Below are positions 22,216 to 32,825 of a stretch of 64,000 bases of DNA, in pieces (the first letter of the stretch is position 1; each line of letters opens with the position of its first letter). The stretch comes from Vandiemenella viatica (Eukaryota; Arthropoda; Insecta; Orthoptera; Morabidae). Under the pieces are notes generated by a model that saw only the letters and a list, made by a program, of their open reading frames with translations, was not told the DNA's origin and did no database searches. The position numbers and the translations under genes are program-made. The DNA lies in contig JARYHS010013630.1 of assembly GCA_031002005.1 (NCBI GenBank), positions 235,545,539 through 235,609,538 on the forward strand. The letters run 5' to 3'.

Positions 22216-24740
22216 GCTTCTACAATTAACTAGAAGAATTTTAATTAAACGAGTTTCGCCTATGCTACGTTGGCCAAGCTTTGTGTTTTTATTCGTGTTG
22301 TCCATTAACGCATTTTATGTCCGAAGCCTCCCTCCCGCTGCGTGGCTTAGACCCTGGCTTTTTCCCCACTAATATGGCGTTACACGTATGCAACGTAAAC
22401 TTGATATGTTCGGTGGATACCAGCAGGCGTCAAGTTAACACTAGGAACAGAAAATCCGCTCCAAAATCATAATCGGGGTTGGGTCCTGCGCAATTCTTCG
22501 ACCAGGCTTATTAACAAGATGGCCGCCGTAGTTTACGCCCGCGACGATCCCCATGGATGGCACTGCTGATCTCATGCCGATCCTCATTACACTTCATCTT
22601 TCACACCAGTAACCCAAACGAGGGAAACAATGGTATGGTGCAATGAAACAGAATTAATAAACAAGAAAATAAGGAAGGAAACACAGGTTAATGAGCTTAG
22701 CTAAATGTAATTAGAAAGTGGAACATCCATAAACTTGTGGTACAGTAGTATTCGAGATGAATCTGAATCTATTCGTAAATTTTGTAACCTCAGTTGTGGA
22801 CCCTCTCAAATTCCGAAGACAGGTTTATGTGTGTGCTTTTCCTCGAGTCTCGTTACCTTAAAAAATGTTTATCACCCACGGTTACTACTGGATCATGAAA
22901 TTCCGATCAACTTAAGTACAATTTCAGGTCTTTTCGCTGGTTTGTGATTAAATTTTACCAATGATACCATATATTTAATTAGTATCATTCAAGCTCTATA
23001 CTGATAACGAAACACCCTATGATACCGCGAATCAGTGATGGATGAGATTTAAACACTTGTGTCCGTTGCAATAAATGCACTTTCCCTACAACATTCAGTA
23101 CTATGGCATATGTTTTAATTTCCTTTCGTATTGGTATCTCTGATAACATTTCTTCGAATTCCTACATTAGGCGAATAGTTTTTCAGCTGCCATTCCAATT
23201 GTTGGTATATTATGTTTCTACACGCTTCAGTATCACTTGATCCATCATAGAGATATGTATATACATAGATACGATAATCAGCATGACGTTACTATGGTGA
23301 AGATGTCATATGTGACTCTAGCCACATGTGTTTATTTTTATTTTTGGGGGGTGGGGGCGGGTGTTTGCAAAAATTCTGCCATTGTCGTTCAAAATCATAA
23401 AAGTAGAATTAATGTTGTTGCCTGTATGGGAAATTTTTGGAGAAGTCGTATTATTTCCCCAAATAACAGTCTTTCATGAATCAATGCTTTTTGGATGTAT
23501 GGTCTTTGTCACTATTGTCCTTCTGCAGAACCGTTGCAAGAAACAGACAACAATCTAATCCTCAAAAATGTATGAAAAAAGTTAATGTTTGGTACACATC
23601 GGTTCACACAGTAATGTTTGTTTTTTATATTAATTGTAGTAATATCAGCGCTACAACATGTAGACGGAAAAAGATGGGAACATTATCAAGAAAATATATA
23701 TCTGAAAGTCATTTTTTGCTTGAAACTGAAAACAGTTATTGCTACTTCCACAGTTACATGTTAGTGCATACTGACAATTTAAGGTCAAACAATTTTAATT
23801 AGCACTGAACTGTCGGAAACGATACGATGCTGCGGAAGGAATCCAAGGAGGTAGAAATAATTACAGAGGAGAAATGTGTAAAAAGTAGGCTGACATGATA
23901 GCCCTGATCTCTTTTGATTCGTATTCAGTTCTCCGGTAAATTCTAAAATGGACGTAAGCTCTAAGTTAGTATCGCAGATGACAGGTGCCAGGCGTCAGCC
24001 ATGATGCGATCACCGTCGCAGAGCTACGCACAGGACTGGAGGTGGGGAAATTCAATCAGGCTAAATACCTGTCGATGGGACGGAGTCCATTACCGACCCG
24101 GGTGCGAGCTCTTCCGCGTGTAACATATTAAAACTTAACGAGAATCGGGTACCGGGAATCGCTTTTTATGAGGCTGTGAAAAATCGCCGCCGCCGGACGG
24201 CCTGATAACTCTCCGGCAAGGCACTTCACGTGCGTACCTGCCAACAGGAACGAGCAGCTCGCTGCATTGCTGCGAGTTACAAACGTTATAAATACATTGC
24301 TAGCGTTTATTAAAATTCTTACTAGATATTTCTGGAAATGTAGCGGAAATGTTAACGACAGACTAAGATCAAAATCAGGGTCCGATGTAGCAAAAAATGG
24401 TACAGAATTTACAGAACTAAGATCGGGACGCTTTACTTTTCTGCCTCGAGACATAACCATGCATATTTTATAATTTGAAGTCAAAATTTGACCTAACTGT
24501 AAGAACAATGTTATTTGAACAGTAGTTTAAATAAAACAAACAAACAAAATCTTTAATCAGAAAGAAAAAAAATCAAAAAAACACACCCAGGATTTAGAAA
24601 CAACTATCTAAAATATGATAACTATCTAGAGCTTCTATTTGAAGTGTTTTGGACTTCACTAGTACCAAAAAGAGGAAAACTTGAAGCATTTTTATATTGG
24701 TGTTACTGAAGGAAACGAAAATTAAGGGGGAAGTACAATA
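22216..24740. other. Mixed unique DNA with no recognised feature
   Basis: The part at 22320-22600 is less AT-rich and contains AACAAGATGGCCGCCGTAG near 22512, which resembles a YY1/PHO-type site. A G-run of GGGGGGTGGGGGCGGG lies near 23345. Open frames such as 23476-23802 show no family motifs. Confidence 0.4.
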
Positions 24741-24815
24741 TGACATTTAATTTAATTTAATTTCGATGGAGCGCACACCCCGGTGGCAATATCCCTACAC
24801 ACCCATTTGTGGTAG
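24741..24815 (-). mobile_element. CR1-like LINE (subfamily 1), 3' terminus only
   Basis: The block from TTTAATTTAATTTCGATGGA through CAATATCCCTACACACCCAT matches the 3' ends at 5325 and 31385. It is extremely 5' truncated (about 75 bp). Confidence 0.65.
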
Positions 24816-25290
24816 AATCTGATAGAGCGAAGAATGAAGGCGAAGACGTGAGGCATTGATTAATTTGTAAGTGGAAGTGACGGTTTACGATAACAACGTC
24901 GGACAGAGAGAGAAATTAGCATTCTGTTATGATAAACATTCACTACAAATTTAGTATGTATTGGATATGATGAGATAATTGGTTAAGATGTAGGTAGGAA
25001 CAGGTGAACGATTGTATCACGAAGGTGATGGCAGAAAAATACAAACTACGTCAACAGTAAATGTGCCGTGACAACCAATATTTTCTCCGAAGTTGTCATC
25101 CTTATCTTTTTATTTTTCTCCACTGTACAGTACGTTGAGCGGCGACACATGACAGTATGATAATAATAATTCCGTGTGGTCGTAATTACCAAGTGACAAG
25201 GTTTCTATTGGCTGCGCATTATGCCCCTGTCATAGGGTACCTAAAGATCAACGTGGAATCCGAACCAGCGCACGTCACATTACACAGCAA
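24816..25290. other. AT-rich stretch with no recognised feature
   Basis: No coding or repeat signature seen. Confidence 0.4.
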
Positions 25291-25299
25291 GCTGTGCCA

Positions 25300-25425
25300 G
25301 AGGTGAAGGTTGGGTTAAGTGCCAATGAAAATCTCCGCCGAGACAGGGATTCGAACGGGGAACCTTTCGAGCTCCAATCAGACGCGTTAACCACTGAGCC
25401 ACCGGATCGCTCGCCACTACAGTCC
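25300..25425 (-). mobile_element. tRNA-derived SINE (family C)
   Basis: On the minus strand CCGGTGGCTCAGTGGTTAAC (A-box region) is followed by GGTTCCCCGTTCGAATCCCT (B-box region) and TTTTCATTGGCACTTAACCC. The spacing of A and B boxes is that of a tRNA gene with a long variable region. The arms no longer fold as a clean tRNA and the sequence continues into a non-tRNA body, so I call a SINE rather than a tRNA gene. It shares no body with family A. Confidence 0.65.
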
Positions 25426-26461
25426 AAGTCACTACTGTCTCCCGTCTTTCCTCAGCGTGCGTGTCTCCCTTGCTTTTTGAGTAATCTTTTAATTTCTCTC
25501 CCTTTGTGATCACTTATTCCTATAATTATTCAAATTTCTTCGAATTATTCTGGCACATTTGTAATCATAAGATGTAAGATTTTTTGTTTACCATTACAAC
25601 AACGTGTCGGCGATGATAATCTGAGAACAGTTCGAGAATGACTTCGCAATCTATTTTACCCGCACAGTATTTCTTAACGCCTCAGCTTCAGGTGCACAGT
25701 AACATAAGGCCATGCCTAAAGTAACTGAAATAGGCAAAAGTTATTTCATTTTCCCCCTCTCTTAAAAAATACTCTTATCGGTGTAATTAAATAAAACACG
25801 TTATAATTAAAACATTATGTCTTTAGATTAAATTTATTACTGTTTAACATCAACACTATTTCAATGTTCTTATTTACAACCGGATAGAATTTTTTTAACA
25901 AATGCAGTAAAAATTGTAGAAGTTAACATAGGCTTACTAAGTATACGAACAGAAGAGTTAATAAAGATACGAAACATGAGGATATATTAATAAAACTAAG
26001 ATTTCTGGATTCATTAGTCTGCCAGTAAATGCGTCCAACAAGAATTTTCAGAACCAAATTCAACGCAACCGATAAATTTTGATTGATATTCTTTCAGGAA
26101 ATCTTTTAAATTATACTAACAGCTGAAATGGGAAAAACTCTATATGGATCTAAAATCGCTGCACTGAATTAATGTTTTACAAATGCAAGTACATACTAAG
26201 AAAGATATCGTATCCAAAATTGTCTTGACGTCTTCAGGGAATAGGAAGATTCAACCATGTCTGAAACGCAAAACTTTGCATTATTACAGTACTTTCTGCA
26301 GGGATCTACATATAAACCACTCAACGCTCTAGGCAACAATAAAATACGGTAGGTTAGGATTTTCATATCCTTTGCAAAATAACATCTACTACTATCTCTC
26401 TGTACCGTCAGTTTACGGTAACTTATTTACGTGATCAGCCGTAATCATTTAGTAGAGAAGA
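25426..26461. other. AT-rich stretch with no recognised feature
   Basis: No coding or repeat signature seen. Confidence 0.45.
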
Positions 26462-26720
26462 TTTTTTTTTTTTAACTGCTTTACGTCTCTTTTTAACATC
26501 GAGGTCTTTACAGATGGGAAAGGATGGGGGGCAAGGATGGGGGCAAGGAATGGGAAGGAATTCGGCCATGGCCTTTTTGAAGGAAGCATCCCGGCATTTG
26601 CCTGGAGTGATTTGGGGAAACCATGGAAAACCCAAATCTGGATGCCCGGACGGGGATTCGAACCGCCGTTCCCCCGAATGCGAGGCGAGAACGCTAACCG
26701 TTACACCGCCCCGCTCGGTC
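26462..26720 (-). mobile_element. tRNA-derived SINE (family A), complete, with target duplication
   Basis: Reading from 26720 down, the tRNA-like head has GTGTAACGGTTAGCGTTCTC and GGCGGTTCGAATCCCCGTCC. The body contains GGGTTTTCCATGGTTTCCCC and the element ends in a T-run on the plus strand (the A-tail). The sequence AGTAGAGAAGA occurs on both sides (26451-26461 and 26721-26731), a target-site duplication of 11 bp. It is among the younger copies. Confidence 0.9.
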
Positions 26721-27172
26721 AGTAGAGAAGAAGATCATCCCACATTTGTCTCGTCAGGTTTGTGAAGGCCAGAACATTCTATGGTATTTAAAGTCAACCA
26801 AGATATTATAAGAAATATTAATGACAATTGTGTTGAGCTAACGACTTTTGAATAAGAATGATTCGTTCTACAACGACTCCGTAAGCACTGTAATTTTTAA
26901 ATATGCTTTAGTTCCCGAATTACATCGCATTGCATTTTTAGTTCTACCATCTATATGTAACCTATAATATATATCTCATCTCCCGTTTACTCGTGGTTGC
27001 ATACTATCCAGATAGCTGAAGAAAATTCATTATACGTATCTTATGTAATTAATAACTACAAAACCGATTTAGTGAAATTCCTTTCTACGCAAAGGACTAC
27101 TTTGGCTGTCCCATTTTAGAAGACTAAGAATAAACATTATGAATTATCATGTTTCCCAAATCACCTGTGTAT
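26721..27172. other. AT-rich stretch before the Penelope element
   Basis: Apart from the right-hand SINE target duplication (26721-26731) nothing is recognised. Confidence 0.45.
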
Positions 27173-27187
27173 TAAATAAAAAATTAT
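27173..27187. other. Left target-site duplication of the Penelope element
   Basis: TAAATAAAAAATTAT is identical to 29473-29487. Because it is AT-rich and borders an AT-rich element end, its exact limits are uncertain. Confidence 0.6.
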
Positions 27188-27213
27188 AAATGAATGTAAT
27201 CTTTCTCGGCGTT

Positions 27214-27604
27214 GTTTATTTATAAATGTTTCTCGGGAAACAAACCGAGTGATGTTTTTATTAATGCACAATATTTCGGTGACTTTATTCTCCGTCGCCA
27301 TCTTCAGGTGCAGTTGCAAGTCTTGAAGTCTGCCTTGAAGTCAGCCTTGAGCGTGTTGTTTGTAAACTGGCATGGCAACGACAGATGTTGTTATGTTGCC
27401 TAGCAGCATCTCAGATGTCATTAGACGCCCGCGGAACACAAAAAGCAGAGCGCTGGTGATGAGCAGCCTCAATTACAGGAATCCATGCATCACTTATCTG
27501 GAATCCACAATCCCTGTTTACCAGATCAGACGCGAGGCGAATTTCAAATGCTTCTTTAATGACGCTGTCCCAGAAGCCTCTCGCATGTGTCAACACCTTA
27601 GTCG
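27214..27604 (-). repeat. Left inverted arm of the Penelope element
   Basis: It contains, on the minus strand, codons for the last about 64 residues of the element's protein (TKVLTHARGFWDSVIKEAFE onward) plus the 3' untranslated region and the ribozyme-like motif. A short open frame here (27411-27626, minus) is only this copied tail. Confidence 0.92.
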
Positions 27605-29284
27605 CTTGGTAAAGCACTTTGGTCATTGCGTCACAACCAAGATATTATCGTCCTACCAGCAGACAAGGGGAATGCTTCGGTGGTTCTTACGATGACAGAT
27701 TATCAACGAAAAGTAGAAGAACTTTTGGTGGACGCGTCTTATCGAAAAGTGTCGAAAGATCCGACCAATGCGGTGGCGAAGAAAACAACAGCTCTGCTGA
27801 AATGTTCTGGGCTACCAGAAGACACTATTAAACAGTTACAACCCCGCGCAGCTGTTCCACCCAGACTTTATGGATTACCAAAAATCCATAAACAAGAAAC
27901 ACCATTACGGCCAATAGTGTGTACTATTGGATCGGCCACTTATAATCTGGCTCGATACTTGACCGGGCTATTATCGCCAATTGTGGGAAAATGTGTTCAC
28001 CATGTAAAAAACTCGTTGGAATTTATTAATACTGTTAAAGAACTTCACCTACGTCAACAGGATTTGATGGTGAGCTTCGATGTGGTTTCCCTCTTCACCA
28101 GGGTTCCTCTGGCTGATACGATGGCTCTGCTACAACAGCACTTCGAGCCCAGGTTAGTTGAGCTGTTCCGCCACACATTACAATCATCGTACTTCTTGTA
28201 TGACGGGCACTACTATGAACAGGTCGAGGGAGTTGCAATGGGCAGTCCCCTGTCACCTGTTATAGCTGATTTCTATATGGAACATTTTGAGGAGAAAGCG
28301 TTGGAAAGTGCCCCCATGAAGCCCAGTGCCTTCTTTCGGTATGTAGATGACACATTTGTTGTTTGGCCTCATGGCAGAGACAATCTAGATAAGTTTCTCC
28401 GTCACTTGAACAGTGTCAACAAAAACATCCAATTCACGATGGAGGTTGAAAAGGAAGGCCGCTTGCCCTTTTTGGACATTCTGATTATAAAGAAATCTGA
28501 TGGAACTTTGGGACACACGGTGTATAGGAAGCCAACGCATACAGCCCTTTACCTAAACGCGCACAGTTATCATCACCCTGCACAGCGCAATACAGTACTA
28601 ACTACTCTTGTCCACAGAGCGCGGGCAATATGTGATAAAGACAGCCTTCCTATTGAGTTAAAACATCTCCGTGATACCTTCAGAAAGAATGGATACAACG
28701 AACATCAGATACAGTTGGCATTCCGGGAAATTAATCGTAGGCCTAATAAACACGATAATGGTCCACACGATAAATTAGCCTTCTTGCCGTACTCTGGCGC
28801 CACAACATCTAGGGTCGGAAGAGTCCTGGCAAGAAATGGCATTAAGACCATTTTTCCGCCACCACCAAAATTGAGAAACATTTTGCGCTCTCCAAAAGAT
28901 GACCTTGCCCTGCGTACACCCGGAGTTTACTGCATCCCGTGTGAATGTGGAAAGAAATACATCGGTCAGACCATACGGTGCGTACAACAACGTTGTTTGG
29001 AACACGCCCGACATGTTCGCCTGGGGCAAAAAGACAAATCAGCAGTGGCGGAACATAGTTTGACAGAAGGACATGGTTTCGATTTCGAAACGACTAAGGT
29101 GTTGACACATGCGAGAGGCTTCTGGGACAGCGTCATTAAAGAAGCATTTGAAATTCGCCTCGCGTCTGATTTGGTAAACAGGGATTGTGGATTCCAGATA
29201 AGTGATGCATGGATTCCTGTAATTGAGGCTGCTCATCACCAACGCTCTGCTTTTTGTGTTCCGCGGGCGTCTAATGACATCTGA
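27602..29284 (+). CDS. Penelope-type reverse transcriptase with GIY-YIG endonuclease, N-terminally truncated
   Basis: The frame is open from 27602, just after an in-frame TAG at 27599. No ATG opens it, so the true N terminus was lost at the inversion junction. Counting from the TTG at 27626 (552 codons): LPADKGN at 10-16, YGLPKIHK at 82-89, RT motif A SFDVVSLFTRVPL at 150-162, motif B' GVAMGSPLSPVIADFYME at 202-219, and motif C YVDD at 239-242. A GIY-YIG nuclease follows (GVYC at 433-436, YIG at 445-447, RCLEH at 456-460), with the CX2CXC cysteines 436/439/441 typical of Penelope. Family proteins are usually about 700-850 residues. There are no internal stops. It would copy RNA at a nicked target, but without its start it is probably not active. 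Confidence 0.93.
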   Translation, partial: SLGKALWSLRHNQDIIVLPADKGNASVVLTMTDYQRKVEELLVDASYRKVSKDPTNAVAKKTTALLKCSGLPEDTIKQLQPRAAVPPRLYGLPKIHKQETPLRPIVCTIGSATYNLARYLTGLLSPIVGKCVHHVKNSLEFINTVKELHLRQQDLMVSFDVVSLFTRVPLADTMALLQQHFEPRLVELFRHTLQSSYFLYDGHYYEQVEGVAMGSPLSPVIADFYMEHFEEKALESAPMKPSAFFRYVDDTFVVWPHGRDNLDKFLRHLNSVNKNIQFTMEVEKEGRLPFLDILIIKKSDGTLGHTVYRKPTHTALYLNAHSYHHPAQRNTVLTTLVHRARAICDKDSLPIELKHLRDTFRKNGYNEHQIQLAFREINRRPNKHDNGPHDKLAFLPYSGATTSRVGRVLARNGIKTIFPPPPKLRNILRSPKDDLALRTPGVYCIPCECGKKYIGQTIRCVQQRCLEHARHVRLGQKDKSAVAEHSLTEGHGFDFETTKVLTHARGFWDSVIKEAFEIRLASDLVNRDCGFQISDAWIPVIEAAHHQRSAFCVPRASNDI

Positions 29285-29480
29285 GATGCTGCTAGGCAAC
29301 ATAACAACATCTGTCGTTGCCATGCCAGTTTACAAACAACACGCTCAAGGTTGACTTCAAGGCAGACTTCAAGACTTCCAACTGCACCTGAAGATGGCGA
29401 CGGAGATTAAAGTCGCCGAAATATTGTGCATTAATAACAACATCACTCGGTTTGTTTCCCGAGAAACATTTATAAATAAA
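29091..29480 (+). repeat. Right arm and 3' terminal region of the Penelope element
   Basis: It covers the last 64 codons, the stop at 29281-29283 and about 195 bp of 3' untranslated DNA. It is the inverted partner of 27214-27604. Confidence 0.92.
29388..29421 (+). ncRNA. Hammerhead-ribozyme-like core in the Penelope 3' end
   Basis: CTGAAGA (29388-29394) is followed by a six-base stem GGCGAC (29396-29401) pairing with GTCGCC (29412-29417), then GAAA (29418-29421). This is the arrangement CUGANGA, stem II, GAAA of a hammerhead core, with A in place of the usual U in CUGAUGA. Hammerhead motifs are reported in Penelope terminal regions. The left arm carries the same motif on the minus strand (27275-27309) with one mismatch in the stem. 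I cannot show a good stem III or cleavage site, so activity is doubtful. Confidence 0.45.
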
Positions 29481-29487
29481 AAATTAT
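29473..29487. other. Right target-site duplication of the Penelope element
   Basis: Identical 15 bp to 27173-27187. Confidence 0.6.
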
Positions 29488-30780
29488 TATTTTTTTGTCG
29501 AAAGATAAAGTAATATTTTAAAGTCAACTTTTATAGGGAGTATCTAAATGCTATACTGCAAAGTATACGTAATAATTTCGTCTGTGTAGTTAGCGTAATG
29601 CTTATAGCGCTCACACCAATGCCACCGACTATGTCTGCTGAAGCTGCGAATCAACGGATGACTTATCAACTGTTCTACTGCTGTTACAAACAATTGTTTC
29701 CTTTCATTTTTAATGTTGAGTAACATGAACATTTAAAAAAAATTGAAATTATTTCACCTGTCTTAATAAATCCACCATAAGGTTACAGACACACTGAAAA
29801 ATTGTTGAAGTACGCTAACTTAGAAATTAATGTAATATTAATCGAATTAAGTCAAAGACGATTCAGTGCTTTAAATCTTAGAACGCAATCCAGAATTTGT
29901 TTGAGATATGGGTTCAGTTACACATTTGCTAGGAATGCATGAATAGAATAGTCATAATTAGAGTAATAATAAGTATTTTGGCAAATTTTTACGTAAGGAG
30001 TTGTTCCAAGGACACAATGATTCTTTGCATGTGGTCACAAAAAATTGAAAAATGCTTTCAGTCCAATTGCTTTTATTAATAATTTGGTGTTATGAATATG
30101 GTACTCAGAGTTGTAAATGTAGTAGTAAAAAACAGACGCACAAAATTTTAGAGCGTTTAAATTTCCATTCTGTTTCTACCAACTTGTTCATTAAAACTTT
30201 AACCTACCTATATACCATCTAATAACTCTTTGCCAGCATTGCGTGGAACTGTTTTCTAAACTGGATGTGCAAAAGTTAAAGGGTAGGTTAATTCTTATAT
30301 AATGAAACCTAATTTGTGTTATATTATAATATGTTACACTTTACATTCGTTTGTAAAATACTAACTTTGCCACTGCGAAATGAGGGTATTAATTACTACC
30401 AGATATATCTAATATAGAAATGGGTTTAAAATTCTAGCTTTACGTCCATAAGAATTATTTGCTCAGTTACACATTTTTATGCTAGGTGCATGTTATTATT
30501 TTGTCACTTTAAACTAGGCAGCTACGGACACAGTTAATATTTTATTAAATTTTACTTACATCTCTAGGCCATTAGGAAGAGCAGACAAGTTTAATAGACA
30601 ATATCAAAGACTGGATTATACTTCCGAAATGAGAACCCAGAGGCGGCATACTTGTCTCTGAGAACATTAATTCAAGCCAGAACAACAGTACCCCATCTCT
30701 TTGAGCACAAACAAACTTCGTGAATAAATGAAACTGCAAAGACGTCGCAAAGTGGCGTGAGGCTTTCGTTGGCCGGTTTT
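29488..30780. other. AT-rich stretch with no recognised feature
   Basis: No coding or repeat signature seen. Confidence 0.45.
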
Positions 30781-30849
30781 CGCTCCAGCGGAATGCAATA
30801 CAACTTCAATGCGGAGTTTTATAACGCAAGAATTTAATAACATATAGCC

Positions 30850-31110
30850 CTTAAATTTAATGTGAAATATGGTTTGGCGCGTGGGCCGACAAGATGCAAT
30901 AAACATGGGGCATAACTCGAGTTTGGCGTGGTTGGCCGCCGGAGCGGGCGGCACTTCCGGCGGAACGCTCTCTCTGCCCCCCGCCGCGGGAGCCGCCTGG
31001 CGTTAATATCAAGAACTGCAAACAAGAGCATCGCGGGGCCGCCGCCAGCCAGGGCTGCCAACCAACGGCGTCACACTTGGATCGCTGTAAATAATTGCTT
31101 GCCGATAAAT
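30850..31110. promoter_or_regulatory. GC/CpG-rich island, possible regulatory element
   Basis: About 260 bp with dense CCGCC, GGCGG and CGCGG words (for example GCCGCCGGAGCGGGCGGCAC) in AT-rich flanks. Overlapping frames on both strands reach 114 codons, but their products are low-complexity and unlike any family I know. It shares no sequence with the repeats here. A conserved non-coding or promoter element is the likeliest reading, by composition alone. Confidence 0.35.
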
Positions 31111-31384
31111 TTTCAGCGCCAATCCCCAAATTCTGAGCGTCTGAAGTGAAATAGCTCTGCCGGCTCTCTTCAATACTCATCCCAATGTGTGAAACTTGCA
31201 TAAGAGTGGTTCAATGACGCCAAACAGACTAATAAAATACCATTCTAATATTTTTAATTGAACCAAAAGTGATTTGTTGTACTATTAACCAATACTAATA
31301 CAAAGCTAACCTTGTTCACTGAGTCCGTCACGCTGTGACGTCATGCAACCCCTCTTCGGTGATGTATTAACAACAGCCAGATAT
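31111..31384. other. AT-rich spacer
   Basis: A TGACGTCA-like palindrome (GTGACGTCATG near 31336) is the only notable word. Confidence 0.35.
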
Positions 31385-31991
31385 ATTTAAGTTAATTTAA
31401 TTTTAATTGCAATGCAGCACACGCTCCGGTCGCAATTTCCCTACACACCCATCTTCCCCTTCTCCAGCACCCACCTACATTTGCCGTCTACAAATTTGAA
31501 CTTTAAATTATTTCAACGTTTTTGGTAAATTATTCATCATTCCAATCCCTGACAACCTTCCTAAAAATTAGAATCTTCCTACGCCCTTGTACCAGAAATC
31601 GAGTTCCATCTTGTAGTCATGATCACCTTTTCCCTTGCTTTACTTTTCATTCTCACACCAATATATTTCCATGCCTCATCAGCAATATACGCCTTGTACA
31701 CTCCCATGTGTTCTTCCCCCACCTCGTGTCTTCCAGTGAGTCCCATTCCAGCTCTTTTATCATATTTGTTACTGATTGCTTTCTGCAGTAATTTCCAGAA
31801 ACAAATCTGGCAGCCCTTTTTTGCATCTTCTCCAATTCAAATATTTGACACTCAAAACGTGAGTCCATACCAAATTCAAGCAATGATAATGGTCTGACCG
31901 AAGTTTTGTAACCCAATTCTTTTACTTATCTCGTCCATCCCCTCATCAGACTCTCCAACGAATGCAGAATTCTGAAAGCTTTTCCTACCTA
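31385..31991 (-). pseudogene. CR1-like LINE (subfamily 1), RT C-terminal part
   Basis: On the minus strand 31991 down to 31653 gives KELGYKTSVRPLSLLEFGMD and then LEKMQKRAARFVSGNY and SVTNMIKELEWDSLE. These are the post-RT thumb and linker motifs of CR1/Jockey elements (SLVRPxLEYxxxVWDP, KVQRRAARF, LGWxSLE). The expected VWDP is degraded. Further down lies the LGKGVRNW-type tail in broken frame and the 3' terminus GCAATGCAGCACACGCTCCG with an (AATTTAATTT) tail at 31385-31410. The copy is 5' truncated at 31991, where it touches the tail of a second LINE. Confidence 0.82.
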
Positions 31992-31992
31992 A

Positions 31993-32825
31993 TCTACATC
32001 TACATCTACATATATACTCTGCAATTCACAAAATTGTGGGTGGCAGAGGGTGCTCAGCACCAAAGCTAATCTCTTTGCTGTGCATTCCAATCCCTAATGG
32101 TACGAGGGAAAAAAGAATTCATATAAGAATCAGTCCGGCACCTTATTTCTCTAATTTTATCTTTCCTGTCCTTCCGACTCAAATAGGTTGGTGGAAGAAG
32201 TATTTCACTATACTCATGAGTGAAAGTTGGCGTACGCATGTTTTCCAATAAGTTTAAACGAAACGTGTGTCGTCTATCTACCAGAGACTCCCAACCTAAT
32301 CTACTAATCAGTTCTGTGACGCTTTCATAAGGACTGTAGCAAGCAGTCACGAATCGAGCGGCTCTTCTCTGTACTTTCTCTATACTTTCGATCAATCCCT
32401 TACGAAACGGGTCCCAAATGGCACAACAATAATCCAAATGTGGACGCACAAGAGATTTGTACGCTATCTCCTTTGTTTGTTCATTACAATTTTTCAAGAT
32501 TCTACCCATGAATCGCAGCCTAGAATTTACTCTACCTACTAAAGAATTAATGTGTATGTCACATTTCATGTTCCTTGTTACTCCCAAATATTTAATAGAA
32601 TCGACCATATCAATAACTGTATTGTTTAACTCGTATTTCTGAACAATCGGATTCTTTTTGTTAGTTATGCTCATTGTCTTGCACTTTTTACAGTTTAGAG
32701 TAAGTTGCCACTCAGCGCACCAAGGCAAAATAACATCCAGATCGCGCTGAATTTCTAAGCAATCGGCCTAAGTTCTTACTTCCCTATAAATAACCGCATC
32801 ATCTGCAAACAATCTAAAAAGGCTA
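31993..32825 (-). pseudogene. CR1-like LINE (subfamily 3), RT C-terminal part
   Basis: The open frame 32066-32728 reads PWCAEWQLTLNCKKCKTMSI, YLGVTRNMKCDIHINSLVGR, AYKSLVRPHLDYCCAIWDPF, KVQRRAARFVTACY and finally SFFPRTIRDWN, i.e. the RT motif D to C terminus in good order over 220 residues. Upstream the same frame continues through one TAG (32768-32770) to LFADDAVIYREVRT at about 32775-32815, so motif C is present and the copy is truncated immediately before it. The 3' end has a (TACATC)n tail on the plus strand at 31993-32010. It is the least decayed CR1-like copy in the window. Confidence 0.9.

Larger units (their letters stand above)
27188..29472 (+). mobile_element. Penelope-like element with inverted terminal copies
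   Basis: The element has a long RT/endonuclease frame and a 3' terminal region. A minus-oriented copy of its last about 390 bp sits at the 5' side: 27214-27604 is the reverse complement of 29091-29480, with few differences. The arms meet the coding part exactly at ACCTTAGTCG/CTTGG (27604/27605). Inverted or tandem partial copies at the 5' side are known for Penelope elements. A 15-bp direct repeat flanks it. Close agreement of the arms suggests a fairly recent insertion. Confidence 0.9.

Noticed and set aside
22505..22530. YY1/PHO site AAGATGGCCGCC as a Polycomb element
   Set aside because: One isolated match is expected by chance; no cluster of partner motifs was seen.
23343..23362. G-quadruplex regulatory element
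   Set aside because: A single G-rich run without context or conservation evidence; too weak to list as a feature.
25300..25425. Genuine tRNA gene
   Set aside because: The A and B boxes are present but the arms do not pair as a full tRNA and a non-tRNA body follows, so a SINE fits better.
27411..27626. Minus-strand open frame of 71 codons as a separate gene
   Set aside because: It is the copied C-terminal end of the Penelope protein in the left inverted arm.
29039..29323. Minus-strand 94-codon frame, and its near twin 27372-27695 on the plus strand
   Set aside because: Both are antisense shadows of the Penelope arms and their similarity only reflects the inverted repeat.
30857..31201. 114-codon minus-strand frame as a gene
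   Set aside because: Several long frames overlap on both strands of a GC-rich island, which is expected from composition; no motif is present.
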